NCBI RefSeq assembly: GCF_014651775.1
Contig: NZ_BMXN01000001.1
Span: 310,001 to 374,000 of the forward strand
Source of the DNA: Vreelandella hamiltonii
GTDB taxonomy: Bacteria; Pseudomonadota; Gammaproteobacteria; Pseudomonadales; Halomonadaceae
Reading direction: 5' to 3'
DNA: 64,000 nucleotides
The first letter of the stretch is position 1; each line of letters begins with the position of its first letter. The position numbers and the translations under genes were made by a program. Positions 19,706-28,701 of the stretch are shown piece after piece. The notes under the pieces were generated by a model. It was not told the DNA's origin. It was given only the letters and a program-made list of their open reading frames with translations, and made no database searches.

Positions 19706-21471
19706 TGACGACATTGCTGCTGGCCGTGGCCCTGCTCTGGCCGCTGTACGTGGCTGCCGGTGCGGTATGGCATGCCTACCGTACCCCGCCAGCGCAGCGG
19801 CGCTACTGTTCCTGGCTATGGGTCAGCGCCGCCTGGCCTGCGTTACTGCTGGCTTATATGGGTGAAGGCCGTTGGGTGCTGGAAGCCTGGATGCTGGGGG
19901 GCTGGTGGGAGCTGAATGCGCTCAGCCGCCCCTGGCTGGCCTTCAGCGCGCTGCTATGGAGCCTGGCAGCGCTGCATGCCCGGGGCTACTTTGCCGCCGA
20001 GGAAGCCTTGGCTCGGGGGGGCGATGACGACGCCCAGCGGCGCTTGCAGCGGTTGACGCTGTTGTGGCCCCTGGCCCTGCTGGGCAATGTCCTGCTGATC
20101 CTTGCCCAGGACATTGCCAGTTTTTACCTGGGCTTTGCGCTCATGACCTTTGCCGCCTACGCGCTGGTGGTGCATAGCGGCAGCGCCGAGGCGCGGCTGG
20201 GGGCTCGGGCCTACCTGATTCTCGCCGTGCTGGGCGAAGGGCTGATTCTGGGGGGGCTGCTATGGGCGGCTGGCTCCATCGACACCTTGACCCTGGAGGG
20301 CGTTCGCGAGGCCATTGCCCGCTCGGAGCACGGTGCCTGGATGGCACTGCTGCTATGGCTGGGGTTTGGCGTCAAGGCCGGGGTGGTGGGGCTGCATGTG
20401 TGGCTTCCGCTGGCCCACCCGGTCGCCCCTGCGCCTGCCAGCGCGGTGCTTAGCGGCGCCATGATCAAGGCCGGGCTATTGGGCTGGCTGAACGTGCTGC
20501 CCCTGGGCGAGTCGGGCCTGGCGCCTGAATTGGTACTGCTGGGCCAGGCCATGATGGCGCTGGGGCTGGCCGCCGCGTTCGGGGCTGCCCTGTATGGTGT
20601 GTGGCAGCGTCACCCCAAGGCCGTACTGGCCTATTCGAGTATCAGCCAGATGGGCATGCTGACGGCGCTGGTAGGCACCGGGTTGACGGTGCCTCAGGCG
20701 TGGCTACTGCTGCTGCCCGGACTGGTGCTGTTTGCGGCCCATCATGCGCTGGCCAAAGGGGCGCTGTTCATGGGAACCAGCATCAGCGAACACATGCCCC
20801 GCTGGCGTGTACCGCTGCTGTTTGCGCTGATGGCGCTGCCGGGCGTATCGCTGACAGGTGCCCTGGCAGCTGGGCTGGTCAGCAAGTGGGGAGTCAAATC
20901 GGTGCTTTACGATACCCAACTGACCACGCTGGTGCTATTGCTGACCTGGGCAGCCGTGGGCACCTCGCTGCTGGTGAGCGTGTGCCTGTGGCGGCAGTGG
21001 CAGCTGCGCAAGAGCGGTGGCAGCCACCCCATGCAGTGGGGCGCCTGGTTGGCCGCCGTGGTGGCCGCGCTGGCCACCCCGCTGTGGCTGCCGCTGTACG
21101 GTTCCGAGGTGCCGCCGTTGGCCGAGTGGGCCGGTATCGTCTGGCCTTTCCCGGTGGGTCTGTTGGCGTTGGTGGTAGCGCTTTCCCTGCGCCAGCGTGT
21201 GAAAGTTTCTCCACCGCCAGCGGGCGATCTATGGTGGCTGTACGCGCCGCTGGCAGGCTATGCCCTGCAGGGCTGTCAGCGCTTCAGTGATGCGCTGGGG
21301 CGCGTCAAAGCTGCGTCGGTGGCGCACAGCCTGGCTTTCGAGCGAACGGTCATGCAACTGCTCAGGCACAGCCTGCGTGCAGAGCCCTGGCTGCGCCAGC
21401 ACGGCAGCGGGCTGATGATGGCCATGGCCGTGCTGCTGGCGCTACTGTTGATGTGGGAGGGACGGGCATGA
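19702..21471 (+). CDS. NuoL/MrpA-like proton-conducting membrane subunit (third of three), helix-5 Glu absent
   Basis: A 589-residue NuoL/M/N-family subunit with a longer C-terminal tail that ends in another hydrophobic helix, as in NuoL-like proteins. Helix-7 Lys 225 and His 232 (GVKAGVVGLHVWL) and the GLVSKWGVK helix are present. The helix-5 glutamate seen in its two neighbours is replaced by Ala 146 (YLGFALMTFAAY aligned with IFYEMLTLSTYP). Its C-terminal part lacks the MrpA domain that fuses with MbhD, consistent with that domain being carried by the 16027 gene. ATGA overlaps link it to both neighbours. Confidence 0.8.
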   Translation: MMTTLLLAVALLWPLYVAAGAVWHAYRTPPAQRRYCSWLWVSAAWPALLLAYMGEGRWVLEAWMLGGWWELNALSRPWLAFSALLWSLAALHARGYFAAEEALARGGDDDAQRRLQRLTLLWPLALLGNVLLILAQDIASFYLGFALMTFAAYALVVHSGSAEARLGARAYLILAVLGEGLILGGLLWAAGSIDTLTLEGVREAIARSEHGAWMALLLWLGFGVKAGVVGLHVWLPLAHPVAPAPASAVLSGAMIKAGLLGWLNVLPLGESGLAPELVLLGQAMMALGLAAAFGAALYGVWQRHPKAVLAYSSISQMGMLTALVGTGLTVPQAWLLLLPGLVLFAAHHALAKGALFMGTSISEHMPRWRVPLLFALMALPGVSLTGALAAGLVSKWGVKSVLYDTQLTTLVLLLTWAAVGTSLLVSVCLWRQWQLRKSGGSHPMQWGAWLAAVVAALATPLWLPLYGSEVPPLAEWAGIVWPFPVGLLALVVALSLRQRVKVSPPPAGDLWWLYAPLAGYALQGCQRFSDALGRVKAASVAHSLAFERTVMQLLRHSLRAEPWLRQHGSGLMMAMAVLLALLLMWEGRA

Positions 21472-22472
21472 GCAAGCCACAGGCGGGGTCGCAAGCGTAC
21501 CAGGCAGACCGAGGGCGCCAGGCCGTGACGCCGGATGACATACCCCGGCTAGGCTGGCTGGATATCGGCTGGCGCGTGTTGAGGGCGGCCCGCCGAGACC
21601 GGGTGACCATGTACGCTGCCTGCGTGGCGTTCTACGCCTTGCTGGCGCTGTTCCCCACCATAGCCGCCGTGATTTCCATCTGGGGGCTGCTGTTCGACCC
21701 GGTAGAAGCAGGGCGCCAGCTTTATGAAATCAGCCGTTTCATGCCGTCCGATGCGGCCAACCTGATCGATCAGCAGGCCCAGGACGTGGTGGAAAGTGCC
21801 CAGCGTGGCAACGTCATGGCCGCCCTGGCTGGGTTGATGGTGGCCATGTACATCGCTTCCAAAGGGGTGTCGGCGCTGGTGGTGGGCCTCAACGTGGTTT
21901 ACGGCGAGCGTGAGAAGCGGCCCGCACTGTTGCGCCTGGTCGTGCTGGTGGCGCTGACGTTCGGGCTCATCGGCATGACCCTGGTGTCGCTGGGGTTCAT
22001 TGCCGTGGTGCCCATGCTGGTGGAATGGCTGATGGTGGAGCCTCCCTTTGACAAGCTGTTGCAGTGGCTGCGCTGGCCAGCGCTGCTGGTGCTGATGAGC
22101 CTGCTGATTGCGCTGTTGTATCGCTTTGCACCGTACCGCCGAGCGGCCAAGTGGCGCTGGCTGAGCTACGGCACGCTGCTGGCCACCGCCACCTGGCTGC
22201 TGGGGTCTGGGGGGTTGTCGCTTTACGTGCGCTACTTCTCCTCTTTCAGCGAGCTTTACGGTTCACTGGGCGCCGTGGTGGCGCTGATGCTGTGGTTCTG
22301 GATGTCGGCTTTCGTGGTGCTGCTGGGGGCCGAAATCAACTGTGAAATGGAGCGCCAGACCTACCAGGACACCACCACAGGCGAGCCGCGCCCGCTGGGT
22401 GACAGAGACGCCTTTGCCGCGGATACGGTGGGCGTGAAGACCCCTTGGCAGGATCGCGACTCGCAGGATTGA
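21468..22472 (+). CDS. YihY/BrkB family inner-membrane protein
   Basis: A 334-residue YihY/BrkB (formerly wrongly called RNase BN) protein with about six helices after a basic N-terminus. Family features include AACVAFYALLALFPTIAAV after the first cytosolic stretch, SVRY-type YVRYFSSFSELYGSLGAVVALMLW and LLGAEINCEMER near the end. Function is unresolved in the family. GGGAGG eight bases before ATG 21468 supports this start over a GTG at 21453. It overlaps the antiporter-subunit stop by four bases, so it is the last gene of that operon. Confidence 0.88.
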   Translation: MSKPQAGSQAYQADRGRQAVTPDDIPRLGWLDIGWRVLRAARRDRVTMYAACVAFYALLALFPTIAAVISIWGLLFDPVEAGRQLYEISRFMPSDAANLIDQQAQDVVESAQRGNVMAALAGLMVAMYIASKGVSALVVGLNVVYGEREKRPALLRLVVLVALTFGLIGMTLVSLGFIAVVPMLVEWLMVEPPFDKLLQWLRWPALLVLMSLLIALLYRFAPYRRAAKWRWLSYGTLLATATWLLGSGGLSLYVRYFSSFSELYGSLGAVVALMLWFWMSAFVVLLGAEINCEMERQTYQDTTTGEPRPLGDRDAFAADTVGVKTPWQDRDSQD

Positions 22473-22479
22473 GCAGCGG

Positions 22480-22506
22480 CGACCGCCCAGCCAGGCTGTG
22501 CGGTCG
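22480..22506. terminator. Weak hairpin between convergent yihY-like and phoH-like genes
   Basis: CGACCGC (22480-22486) pairs with GCGGTCG (22500-22506). No T tract follows on either strand, so termination would be inefficient. Confidence 0.4.
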
Positions 22507-22542
22507 TGGGTTGGATGGTAGGACGACGACGTCAGTGGCTGT

Positions 22543-23952
22543 TCAAAGCAGTTCCTCTGCTGCCAGTGCCAGCCGTGAGCGCTCGACGCTTTTCAGCGTT
22601 ATGTGACCTGCATGGGGCCAATCCCGGAACCGCTCCACCACGGCGGCCATGCCGCAGGTGTTGGCGGTCAGATAAGGAGTGTCGATCTGCCCCACGTTGC
22701 CGAGGCAGACGATCTTGGTGTTGCGTCCTGCCCGTGTCACCAGCGACTTGAGCTGTTTGGGCGTGAAGTTTTGCGCCTCGTCGATGATCAGAAACGTATC
22801 GTTGAGCGTGCGCCCGCGCATGAAGCTGGGCGAGCGGATCTGCACCCGCGAGCCGATCAACTGCCGCGTGGCACCGTTGTCCCAGCTCGACTCTCCCTCT
22901 TCGTTGCGTAGCAGGTTATCCATGTTGTCATGGAAGGCCCCCATCCACGGCGACATCTTTTCCTCTTCCGTGCCCGGCAGAAAGCCGATGTCTTCGCCCA
23001 TGGGAATGGGGGCTCGAGTGAACACGATGCGTTCGAAGCGTTTGCTGTCCAGGGTCTGCTGAAACGCGGCGGCCAGGGTCATGAAGGTTTTACCGGTGCC
23101 CGCATTACCGGCAATGGTCACCAGGTCGATCTCGGGGTCCATGAGCAGGTTCAGGGTAAAGTTCTGGCGGCTGTCATGGGCGTGTACCCCCCAGACGCCC
23201 GCGTGGTGGCGGTAGTTGGTAAGCAGCTGCAAGCGGGCAGAGGAGGGCGATAGCTCCCGAACGATGGCTTCGAATTCCGCGCCGTTTTCGCTATCCGACA
23301 CCAGCATGCCGACATGCCAGTCCCTGGGCATGGTGCCGCTGAGCTGGTAGAAAGTGTGGTGCGCGACGCGCTCGACATTGACCTCCACGTTGAGACTTTC
23401 CCAAAGCGAGGCACCGCCCAGGCCCGCGGCCTCGTACACCTTGGCCCCTTCGATCATCGCATCGCTGTCGGAGAAGGCGCGGTCGTTGAGGTAGTCCTCG
23501 ACGGGTACTTTCAGCGCGGCAGCCTTGACGCGAAGATTGATGTCCTTGGTGATCAGAATCACCGAGGCATCCGGGCGCTCGTCACGCAGGCGGCAGGTCT
23601 CTGCCAGGATGCGGTTGTCGGGACTGTCATCCAGCGCGTCGAACGGCTTCAGGTCGTTGTAGCACAAAAAGTGCAGCCGACCGGACTCCCCGCTGATACG
23701 TGGAATGGGGATGCCTTTCTGGATTTCATCGAAGGTGACCTGATTGGTCAGGTCGGACAGGGTGCGGCTGATCTGGCGAGCGGTGCGGGCAATTTCACGG
23801 ATGCCGTTCTTGTGCTTGTCCAGCTCTTCAAGCACGGTCATGGGGATGACCACATCGTGCTCATCGAAATGATAGAGCGCGGCGGGGTCGTGAATCAGGA
23901 CGTTGGTATCCAGCACATACAGCCTGGTGGCTTTCTTATCGAGTCGTACCAT
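22543..23952 (-). CDS. PIN domain-PhoH family ATPase
   Basis: Two-domain cytosolic protein of 469 residues. The N-terminal PIN nuclease domain begins YVLDTNVLIHDP and has acidic residues typical of PIN metal sites (DTN and later RDERPDASVILITKD). From about residue 240 a PhoH ATPase domain shows Walker A GNAGTGKTFMTLA and Walker B FLIIDEAQNF. PIN-PhoH fusions in other bacteria are RNA helicase/ribonucleases; that activity is inferred. AAGGAG stands before the ATG. The gene is alone on its strand. Confidence 0.9.
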   Translation of the reverse strand: MVRLDKKATRLYVLDTNVLIHDPAALYHFDEHDVVIPMTVLEELDKHKNGIREIARTARQISRTLSDLTNQVTFDEIQKGIPIPRISGESGRLHFLCYNDLKPFDALDDSPDNRILAETCRLRDERPDASVILITKDINLRVKAAALKVPVEDYLNDRAFSDSDAMIEGAKVYEAAGLGGASLWESLNVEVNVERVAHHTFYQLSGTMPRDWHVGMLVSDSENGAEFEAIVRELSPSSARLQLLTNYRHHAGVWGVHAHDSRQNFTLNLLMDPEIDLVTIAGNAGTGKTFMTLAAAFQQTLDSKRFERIVFTRAPIPMGEDIGFLPGTEEEKMSPWMGAFHDNMDNLLRNEEGESSWDNGATRQLIGSRVQIRSPSFMRGRTLNDTFLIIDEAQNFTPKQLKSLVTRAGRNTKIVCLGNVGQIDTPYLTANTCGMAAVVERFRDWPHAGHITLKSVERSRLALAAEELL

Positions 23953-24156
23953 CGCGGAAACTACTCCTTGGTTGACGGCAATACCGACACTGGCAGATGC
24001 TCTTTACGCTTGGATGACACTTACCTGTGCCGCTTCGCTAGCGTGTCCTGCTCCTCCTTGTTAAGTACTTGCTTATAGCGTGGAAGGCTTTGGCCATTTT
24101 CGCTACCGCGATATTTCAACGTAGTCATTGATCCCTGTGGTGATGACGTTCGAGGC

Positions 24157-25026
24157 CTAGCGAGTCGCGCTCAGAAAACGCGTAACGCTGGTCAATAGCG
24201 CGGTGGCTACCACGCCAAGGCTTTCGCCCTCCACGTAGCGGTAGTAGTGGCTCTCCAGCGCCAGGTCATGATTGAGCGCGCAGAGCTGGCCGTTGGCCAA
24301 TGCTCCTTTGACCAGCGGGTAGGGCAGGAGTGCCCAGCCGGTGCCGTTGATCGCCGCATCACGGATCACCTCGAACATCGTCAACCCCAGGTAGTTGGTC
24401 GAAAACAGCGCTTCGCTGACCAGCCTGTCGCCTTGGTCGAAAGTCAGGCACACCTGCGTGTACTGGGCCAGATCATCTCGGGTGACGCTGGGCAGGCGGC
24501 TGAGCGGGTGATCGGGAGCGGCCACCAGGCTCATGCTGACCGGTGCCAGATGATTGGCCTTCACCGTGGTGCCCTCGGCGGTATACAGGCCGAAAGCGAT
24601 GTCCACGGTTTGGCGCACCACGAACTGTGGGTGCTCTTGCGGGGGCAGCAGGTACACCGAAATGGCGGTCAGCGGGTAGCGCTGCTTCAGTTCGTGCATG
24701 ACCTGACGCCAGAAGGCTTCTGGCAGCGCATCGTCGCGGGCAATGCACAGTTGGCTCTCGACGCCTTGCAAATGCTGCTGGCAATGCTTCTTGATCCGGC
24801 TGGCACTGGTCAGCAGGCGGTAGCAGTCCGGCAACACGCTTTCGCCCACCGCCGTGAGCTGCAGGCTGTTGCCCGAGCGTTCGAACAGCGCCACTCCCAG
24901 GCTATCTTCCAGGGCGTTCACGGCCGCACTGAGCGTGCTGCGTTTCATGCCGGTATGCCGAGCCGCCGCCGCAAAGGAGCCGTGTTCGGTCACTTCGATA
25001 AACGCTTCCACCTGTTCTGCGCGCAT
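24157..25026 (-). CDS. LysR-type transcriptional regulator
   Basis: A 289-residue LysR protein: N-terminal helix-turn-helix with GSFAAAARHTGMKRSTLSAAVNALE and a C-terminal effector domain. It is divergent from the cation-diffusion-facilitator gene, with 109 bp between the starts, so that gene is its likely target. The recognition helix (MKRSTLSAA) is not the usual QPA/QPS form, suggesting an unusual operator. Effector unknown. Confidence 0.85.
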   Translation of the reverse strand: MRAEQVEAFIEVTEHGSFAAAARHTGMKRSTLSAAVNALEDSLGVALFERSGNSLQLTAVGESVLPDCYRLLTSASRIKKHCQQHLQGVESQLCIARDDALPEAFWRQVMHELKQRYPLTAISVYLLPPQEHPQFVVRQTVDIAFGLYTAEGTTVKANHLAPVSMSLVAAPDHPLSRLPSVTRDDLAQYTQVCLTFDQGDRLVSEALFSTNYLGLTMFEVIRDAAINGTGWALLPYPLVKGALANGQLCALNHDLALESHYYRYVEGESLGVVATALLTSVTRFLSATR

Positions 25027-25135
25027 GATGTTGCCTTCCTGGGTGCCAATAATATTGGCGCTGAGCGATTGGTTTAACGTGGCTGGTCTCCCTATGATAC
25101 CTCGCGCTATACCTACTTTTCATGGAGCAATTCGC

Positions 25136-25999
25136 GTGACCCCCTTCATCGCAGAGCGCCGTGCGCTCAGATTTTCCGCCATTTCTGCCAGTCTGTTCGC
25201 GTTTACCGGCCTGGCGCTCGGCTTGGCCAGTGGATCGATCACGATACTCTTCGATAGCGGCTATTCGCTATTAAGTTTAGTGCTGGCCTCGCTGTCGCTG
25301 TTTGCCCTTCAGCAGGCGCGCAAGCCCGCTGATGATCACTACCCCTTTGGGCGGCTGACGGTAGAGCCGTTGGCAGTGCTGCTCAAAGGTGTGGTGATTG
25401 CCCTGGTCTGCCTGTTTTCTCTGGTCTCGGCGCTGTGGAGCCTGGCTCAGGGAGGCCGCCTGGTGACCCTGGACCTGGCTCTGATCTTTGGTGTGGTCAA
25501 CGTCACGGGGTGTCTTGTGACGTGGTGGTGGCTGGCGCGCCATGCGCGGGTTGCCAAGTCTTCGCTATTGAATGCCGAGCTTCGTCAGTGGCAGATGGAT
25601 ACCTGGCTGAGTGCCGCCGTGATGCTGGGGTTCGTGCTGACCTGGGGGCTGACGTTGACGCCCTGGGCGCATCTGGCACGGTTCGCCGACCCGGTCATGG
25701 TGCTGATTATCGCGGGCTATTTCTTGCCCATGCCGATTCGCATGGTCAAGGATGCCTTGCGTGAACTGATGTTCGGTGAGCCCGTGGGCAGCGTGCGTCA
25801 GGAGGTGATTCAGGAAGTGGCGGATTTCGATATTGCCGACGACGATGTGCGCCTGGCCCAGGTGGGCAGTTTCCTGATGGTGGATATCCAACTGGACAAG
25901 CAGCAGATCGATGATGCCGAAGAGATCGTGGAAAGCGTCGAGCAGCACTGCAAGCAGCGTAATTTGCGCCCGGTCATGAGCATTACACTGGTGACCTGA
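25136..25999 (+). CDS. Cation diffusion facilitator (CDF) family transporter with a reduced metal site
   Basis: A 287-residue CDF-type protein with six membrane helices and a ~90-residue cytosolic C-terminal domain. Helix 2 has D40 in LFDSGYSLL but Ser 44 where a second Asp is usual, and helix 5 has D155 (QWQMDTW) with Gln at the usual His position. The DDHYPFGRLTVEPLAVL loop is conserved. The GTG at 25136 with GGAG upstream is preferred; an ATG at 25094 is in frame but has no ribosome site. Divergent from a LysR gene. The odd site makes the metal hard to predict. Confidence 0.75.
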   Translation: MTPFIAERRALRFSAISASLFAFTGLALGLASGSITILFDSGYSLLSLVLASLSLFALQQARKPADDHYPFGRLTVEPLAVLLKGVVIALVCLFSLVSALWSLAQGGRLVTLDLALIFGVVNVTGCLVTWWWLARHARVAKSSLLNAELRQWQMDTWLSAAVMLGFVLTWGLTLTPWAHLARFADPVMVLIIAGYFLPMPIRMVKDALRELMFGEPVGSVRQEVIQEVADFDIADDDVRLAQVGSFLMVDIQLDKQQIDDAEEIVESVEQHCKQRNLRPVMSITLVT

Positions 26000-26099
26000 G
26001 CCCGCATCAAAAAAGATTGACGGTGGCGCTGGGCGAGTGGTATCTAGCGCTACCGACAACTGGTGTCGGTTTATCACTGCTTGTGAGGGTTGTAAAAAC

Positions 26100-26369
26100 A
26101 TGCCATTGCGCCGCTGTTTGCCCGTACTGCTGGCTACCGTCCTGGTGGCTGGCTGTGCCAGTAATACCGTTGCCCCCCGTTACACCACGGATAACCCGGA
26201 CGTCATTCGTATCGGTGGTGAGCGCCCCGTCAGCGCTGACCCGCGCACGGAAGATGCCGGCTCCTACTGCCTGGAAACCACCGAGCGCTGGAACGAGCAT
26301 GGCCGCACGCCGGATGGCCAGACGCTATGGGCCAAGGATACCCTGCGTCGCGTGGTGCCTTGCCCCTGA
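26100..26369 (+). CDS. Small predicted lipoprotein
   Basis: An 89-residue protein with a type II signal peptide: basic MPLRR, a hydrophobic core and the lipobox LVAGC, so the mature protein would be about 70 residues attached to a membrane. The remainder contains two Cys (SYCLETT and PCP at the end) that could form a disulfide. No known domain is recognised. A GTG-initiated frame starts upstream, but the lipobox spacing fixes ATG 26100. A hairpin terminator follows. Confidence 0.75.
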   Translation: MPLRRCLPVLLATVLVAGCASNTVAPRYTTDNPDVIRIGGERPVSADPRTEDAGSYCLETTERWNEHGRTPDGQTLWAKDTLRRVVPCP

Positions 26370-26388
26370 GCGAAGGCACCTAAAGCCT

Positions 26389-26412
26389 CGCGCCAGCCTT
26401 CGTGCTGGCGCG
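26389..26412. terminator. Bidirectional terminator between the lipoprotein and DUF3008 genes
   Basis: CGCGCCAGC (26389-26397) pairs perfectly with GCTGGCGCG (26404-26412) around CTTCGT, between two convergent genes. Neither side has a long T tract. Confidence 0.7.
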
Positions 26413-26416
26413 GTAC

Positions 26417-26602
26417 TCACGCTTCGCGCTTTTGTGGTTTCCCCTTGCGTGGCGTGCCCGCCATCTCTTCCAGCTCGGCTTCACTCATGTCGTCGTACAT
26501 CTCTTTCGATGCGCCATAGAGCTCACCGGGTTTGCTTTCCCCGCGCTTAGCGGAAAGGGCAGCGCCCGCCGCCTTTTGCTGTGCTTTTGAGGTGGCCTTC
26601 AT
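26417..26602 (-). CDS. DUF3008 family small protein
   Basis: A 61-residue basic, soluble protein that fits DUF3008 along its whole length: start MKATSKAQQKAAGAALSAKR, the GASKEMYDDMSEAELEEMA centre and a basic RKGKPQKR tail. The family is of unknown function. AAGGAG precedes the start on the minus strand. It is a single-gene unit. Confidence 0.85.
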   Translation of the reverse strand: MKATSKAQQKAAGAALSAKRGESKPGELYGASKEMYDDMSEAELEEMAGTPRKGKPQKREA

Positions 26603-26707
26603 GGTCAGACTCCTTTCTGTCGGTTGACTTCCAAAGCATTGACACGCTATTAAGTTTGGCAGTAGACGATGAGATGTCCACCGCCACGTTCAACTCACGA
26701 GACCTCC

Positions 26708-27175
26708 ATGACCCCGGCCATCAATAGTGCACGGCAAGCAGGCATTGCCTTTCAGGTACACGACTATCCACATGATGCAGCGGCCACGTCCTATGGCCTG
26801 GAAGCCGCCGAAAAGCTGGGTGTTTCACCGGCACAAGTGTTCAAGACGCTGGTGGTCAGCCTGGATGGCAAGCAGCTGGCCGTGGGGATCGTACCGGTCG
26901 ATTGCCAGCTGGGGCTGAAGCAGATTGCCAAGGCCGCAGGGGCCAAGAAGGCGGCGATGGCAGCGCCTGAAGCAGTGGAGCGCAGCACCGGTTACGTGCT
27001 GGGCGGCGTCAGCCCGCTGGGCCAGAAAAAGCGTTTGCCCACCTTCATCGATGCCTCTGCAAAGGCGTGGCCCACGCTGTATGTCAGTGCCGGGCGCCGC
27101 GGGCTGGAGATCGAGCTCTCCCCCGATGACCTGGCGGCCTTGAGCCATGGGCAATTCGCGGCGCTCTCCGCCTGA
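26708..27175 (+). CDS. ybaK: Cys-tRNA(Pro)/Cys-tRNA(Cys) deacylase YbaK
   Basis: Trans-editing enzyme that hydrolyses cysteine from mischarged tRNA(Pro). The 155-residue YbaK-type domain shows TSYGLEAAEKLGV, the VFKTLVV strand with the key lysine, and GGVSPLGQKKRLP, the family's glycine loop. Length equals the family's. ATG 26708 is chosen over an upstream frame start at 26669 because it matches the family's N-terminus. It stands alone between DUF3008 and dbpA. Confidence 0.92.
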   Translation: MTPAINSARQAGIAFQVHDYPHDAAATSYGLEAAEKLGVSPAQVFKTLVVSLDGKQLAVGIVPVDCQLGLKQIAKAAGAKKAAMAAPEAVERSTGYVLGGVSPLGQKKRLPTFIDASAKAWPTLYVSAGRRGLEIELSPDDLAALSHGQFAALSA

Positions 27176-27283
27176 CGCCATGCCAAGGGCGGCCTGCTCC
27201 CAGTCAGGCAGGGCAGGGCGCTTTCTGGTATGGTGCTTCACATTATCGAATTGCTGGGCCTCATGCCCCTTCAGGAATTTCTT

Positions 27284-28681
27284 GTGTCAGATACCTCTTT
27301 TGCATCTCTTGCGCTGTCGCCTGCGCTGCTTGCCACGCTGGACTCCCTTGGCTATCACCAGATGACGCCGGTTCAGGCGCAGAGCCTGCCGCCCATGCTG
27401 GCGGGCCGCGACGTGATGGCCCAGGCCAAGACCGGCTCGGGCAAGACCGCCGCGTTTGGTCTGGCGCTGCTCTCTCAGCTCCGAGTGGAAGCGTTCAGCG
27501 TGCAGGGGCTGGTGCTGTGCCCGACCCGAGAGCTGGCAGACCAGGTAGCCGAAGAGCTGCGCCGTCTGGCGCGCGGCATGGCCAACGTGAAAGTGCTGAC
27601 GCTGTGTGGCGGCGCGGCCTTTGGCCCGCAACTGGCCTCCCTGGAGCACGGTGCGCATATCGTGGTGGGCACGCCGGGGCGCATTGACGAGCACTTGCGC
27701 AGAGGCTCGCTGACGCTGGGGTCTTTGACGACCCTGGTGCTGGACGAAGCCGACCGCATGCTCGATATGGGCTTTCAAGCCACCATCGACGACATCATTG
27801 CCGACACGCCTGCCGACCGCCAGACGCTGCTGTTCAGCGCCACCTTCCCGGACGAGCAGTCGACCGAAGGCCTGGCCATCATGACACGGGGTGTCATGCG
27901 CGACCCGGTCAGCGTCAAGGTGGAGGAGACCCACGATGCCACCACCATCGAGCAGCACTTCTACGCCGTGGCCAACGACGACGCACGCTTTGCGGCGCTG
28001 AAACAGCTGCTGCTGGCCACGCGCCCGACCACCAGCGTGGTGTTCTGCAACACCAAGCGCGAAACCCAGGCGGTGGCCGACAGTCTGGTCGATGCGGGTT
28101 TCAGTGCGGTGGCCCTGCACGGCGACCTGGAGCAGAAGGATCGTGATCGGCTGCTGGTGCTGTTCGCCAACCAGAGTGCCTCGATTCTGGTTGCCACGGA
28201 CGTGGCCGCCCGTGGGCTGGACATCGCCCAGCTGGATGCCGTCTTCAACTACCAGATCGCCCGCGAGCTGGAGGTTCATGTACACCGGGTCGGGCGCACC
28301 GGGCGTGCCGGTGCCAGCGGTATCGCCTGCACGCTGGTGACCCCGCAGGAGCAGTATCGCCTCGAACGCCTTGCAGAGCTGCTGGGCGAGCCGCTGACCC
28401 CCGAGCCGCTGCCCAAGGCGTCCGACAGCACTCCGTTCGAGCCACCCATGGCCACGCTACAGCTGGCAGGTGGCAAAAAGGACAAGCTGCGCCCCGGCGA
28501 CATTCTGGGCGCCTTGACCAGTGAAGGCGGCCTGCGGGGTGATCAGGTGGGCAAGATCAAGGTACTGGCCCGCAGCGCTTACGTGGCGGTGGAGCGCGGT
28601 GCCGTTCAACGCGCCCAGGCCAAGCTGGAGCGGGATAAACTCAAGGGGCGTGCTTTCCGAGTGCGCCGCATTCGTCACTAA
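27284..28681 (+). CDS. dbpA: ATP-dependent RNA helicase DbpA (DEAD box)
   Basis: 23S rRNA-specific helicase acting in large-subunit assembly. The helicase core has the Q motif (MTPVQAQ), motif I AKTGSGKT, Ia PTRELADQ, II LDEADR in place of the exact DEAD order context, III SAT, and VI HRVGRTGRAG. The C-terminal ~75 residues form the DbpA RNA-binding domain (KLRPGDILGAL, GKIKVLARSAYVAV) that recognises hairpin 92. A GTG at 27284 with AGGA seven bases upstream gives an N-terminus like E. coli DbpA; earlier in-frame starts are possible. Confidence 0.93.
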   Translation: MSDTSFASLALSPALLATLDSLGYHQMTPVQAQSLPPMLAGRDVMAQAKTGSGKTAAFGLALLSQLRVEAFSVQGLVLCPTRELADQVAEELRRLARGMANVKVLTLCGGAAFGPQLASLEHGAHIVVGTPGRIDEHLRRGSLTLGSLTTLVLDEADRMLDMGFQATIDDIIADTPADRQTLLFSATFPDEQSTEGLAIMTRGVMRDPVSVKVEETHDATTIEQHFYAVANDDARFAALKQLLLATRPTTSVVFCNTKRETQAVADSLVDAGFSAVALHGDLEQKDRDRLLVLFANQSASILVATDVAARGLDIAQLDAVFNYQIARELEVHVHRVGRTGRAGASGIACTLVTPQEQYRLERLAELLGEPLTPEPLPKASDSTPFEPPMATLQLAGGKKDKLRPGDILGALTSEGGLRGDQVGKIKVLARSAYVAVERGAVQRAQAKLERDKLKGRAFRVRRIRH

Positions 28682-28701
28682 CAGGATCAGCGCAGCAAGC
28701 C

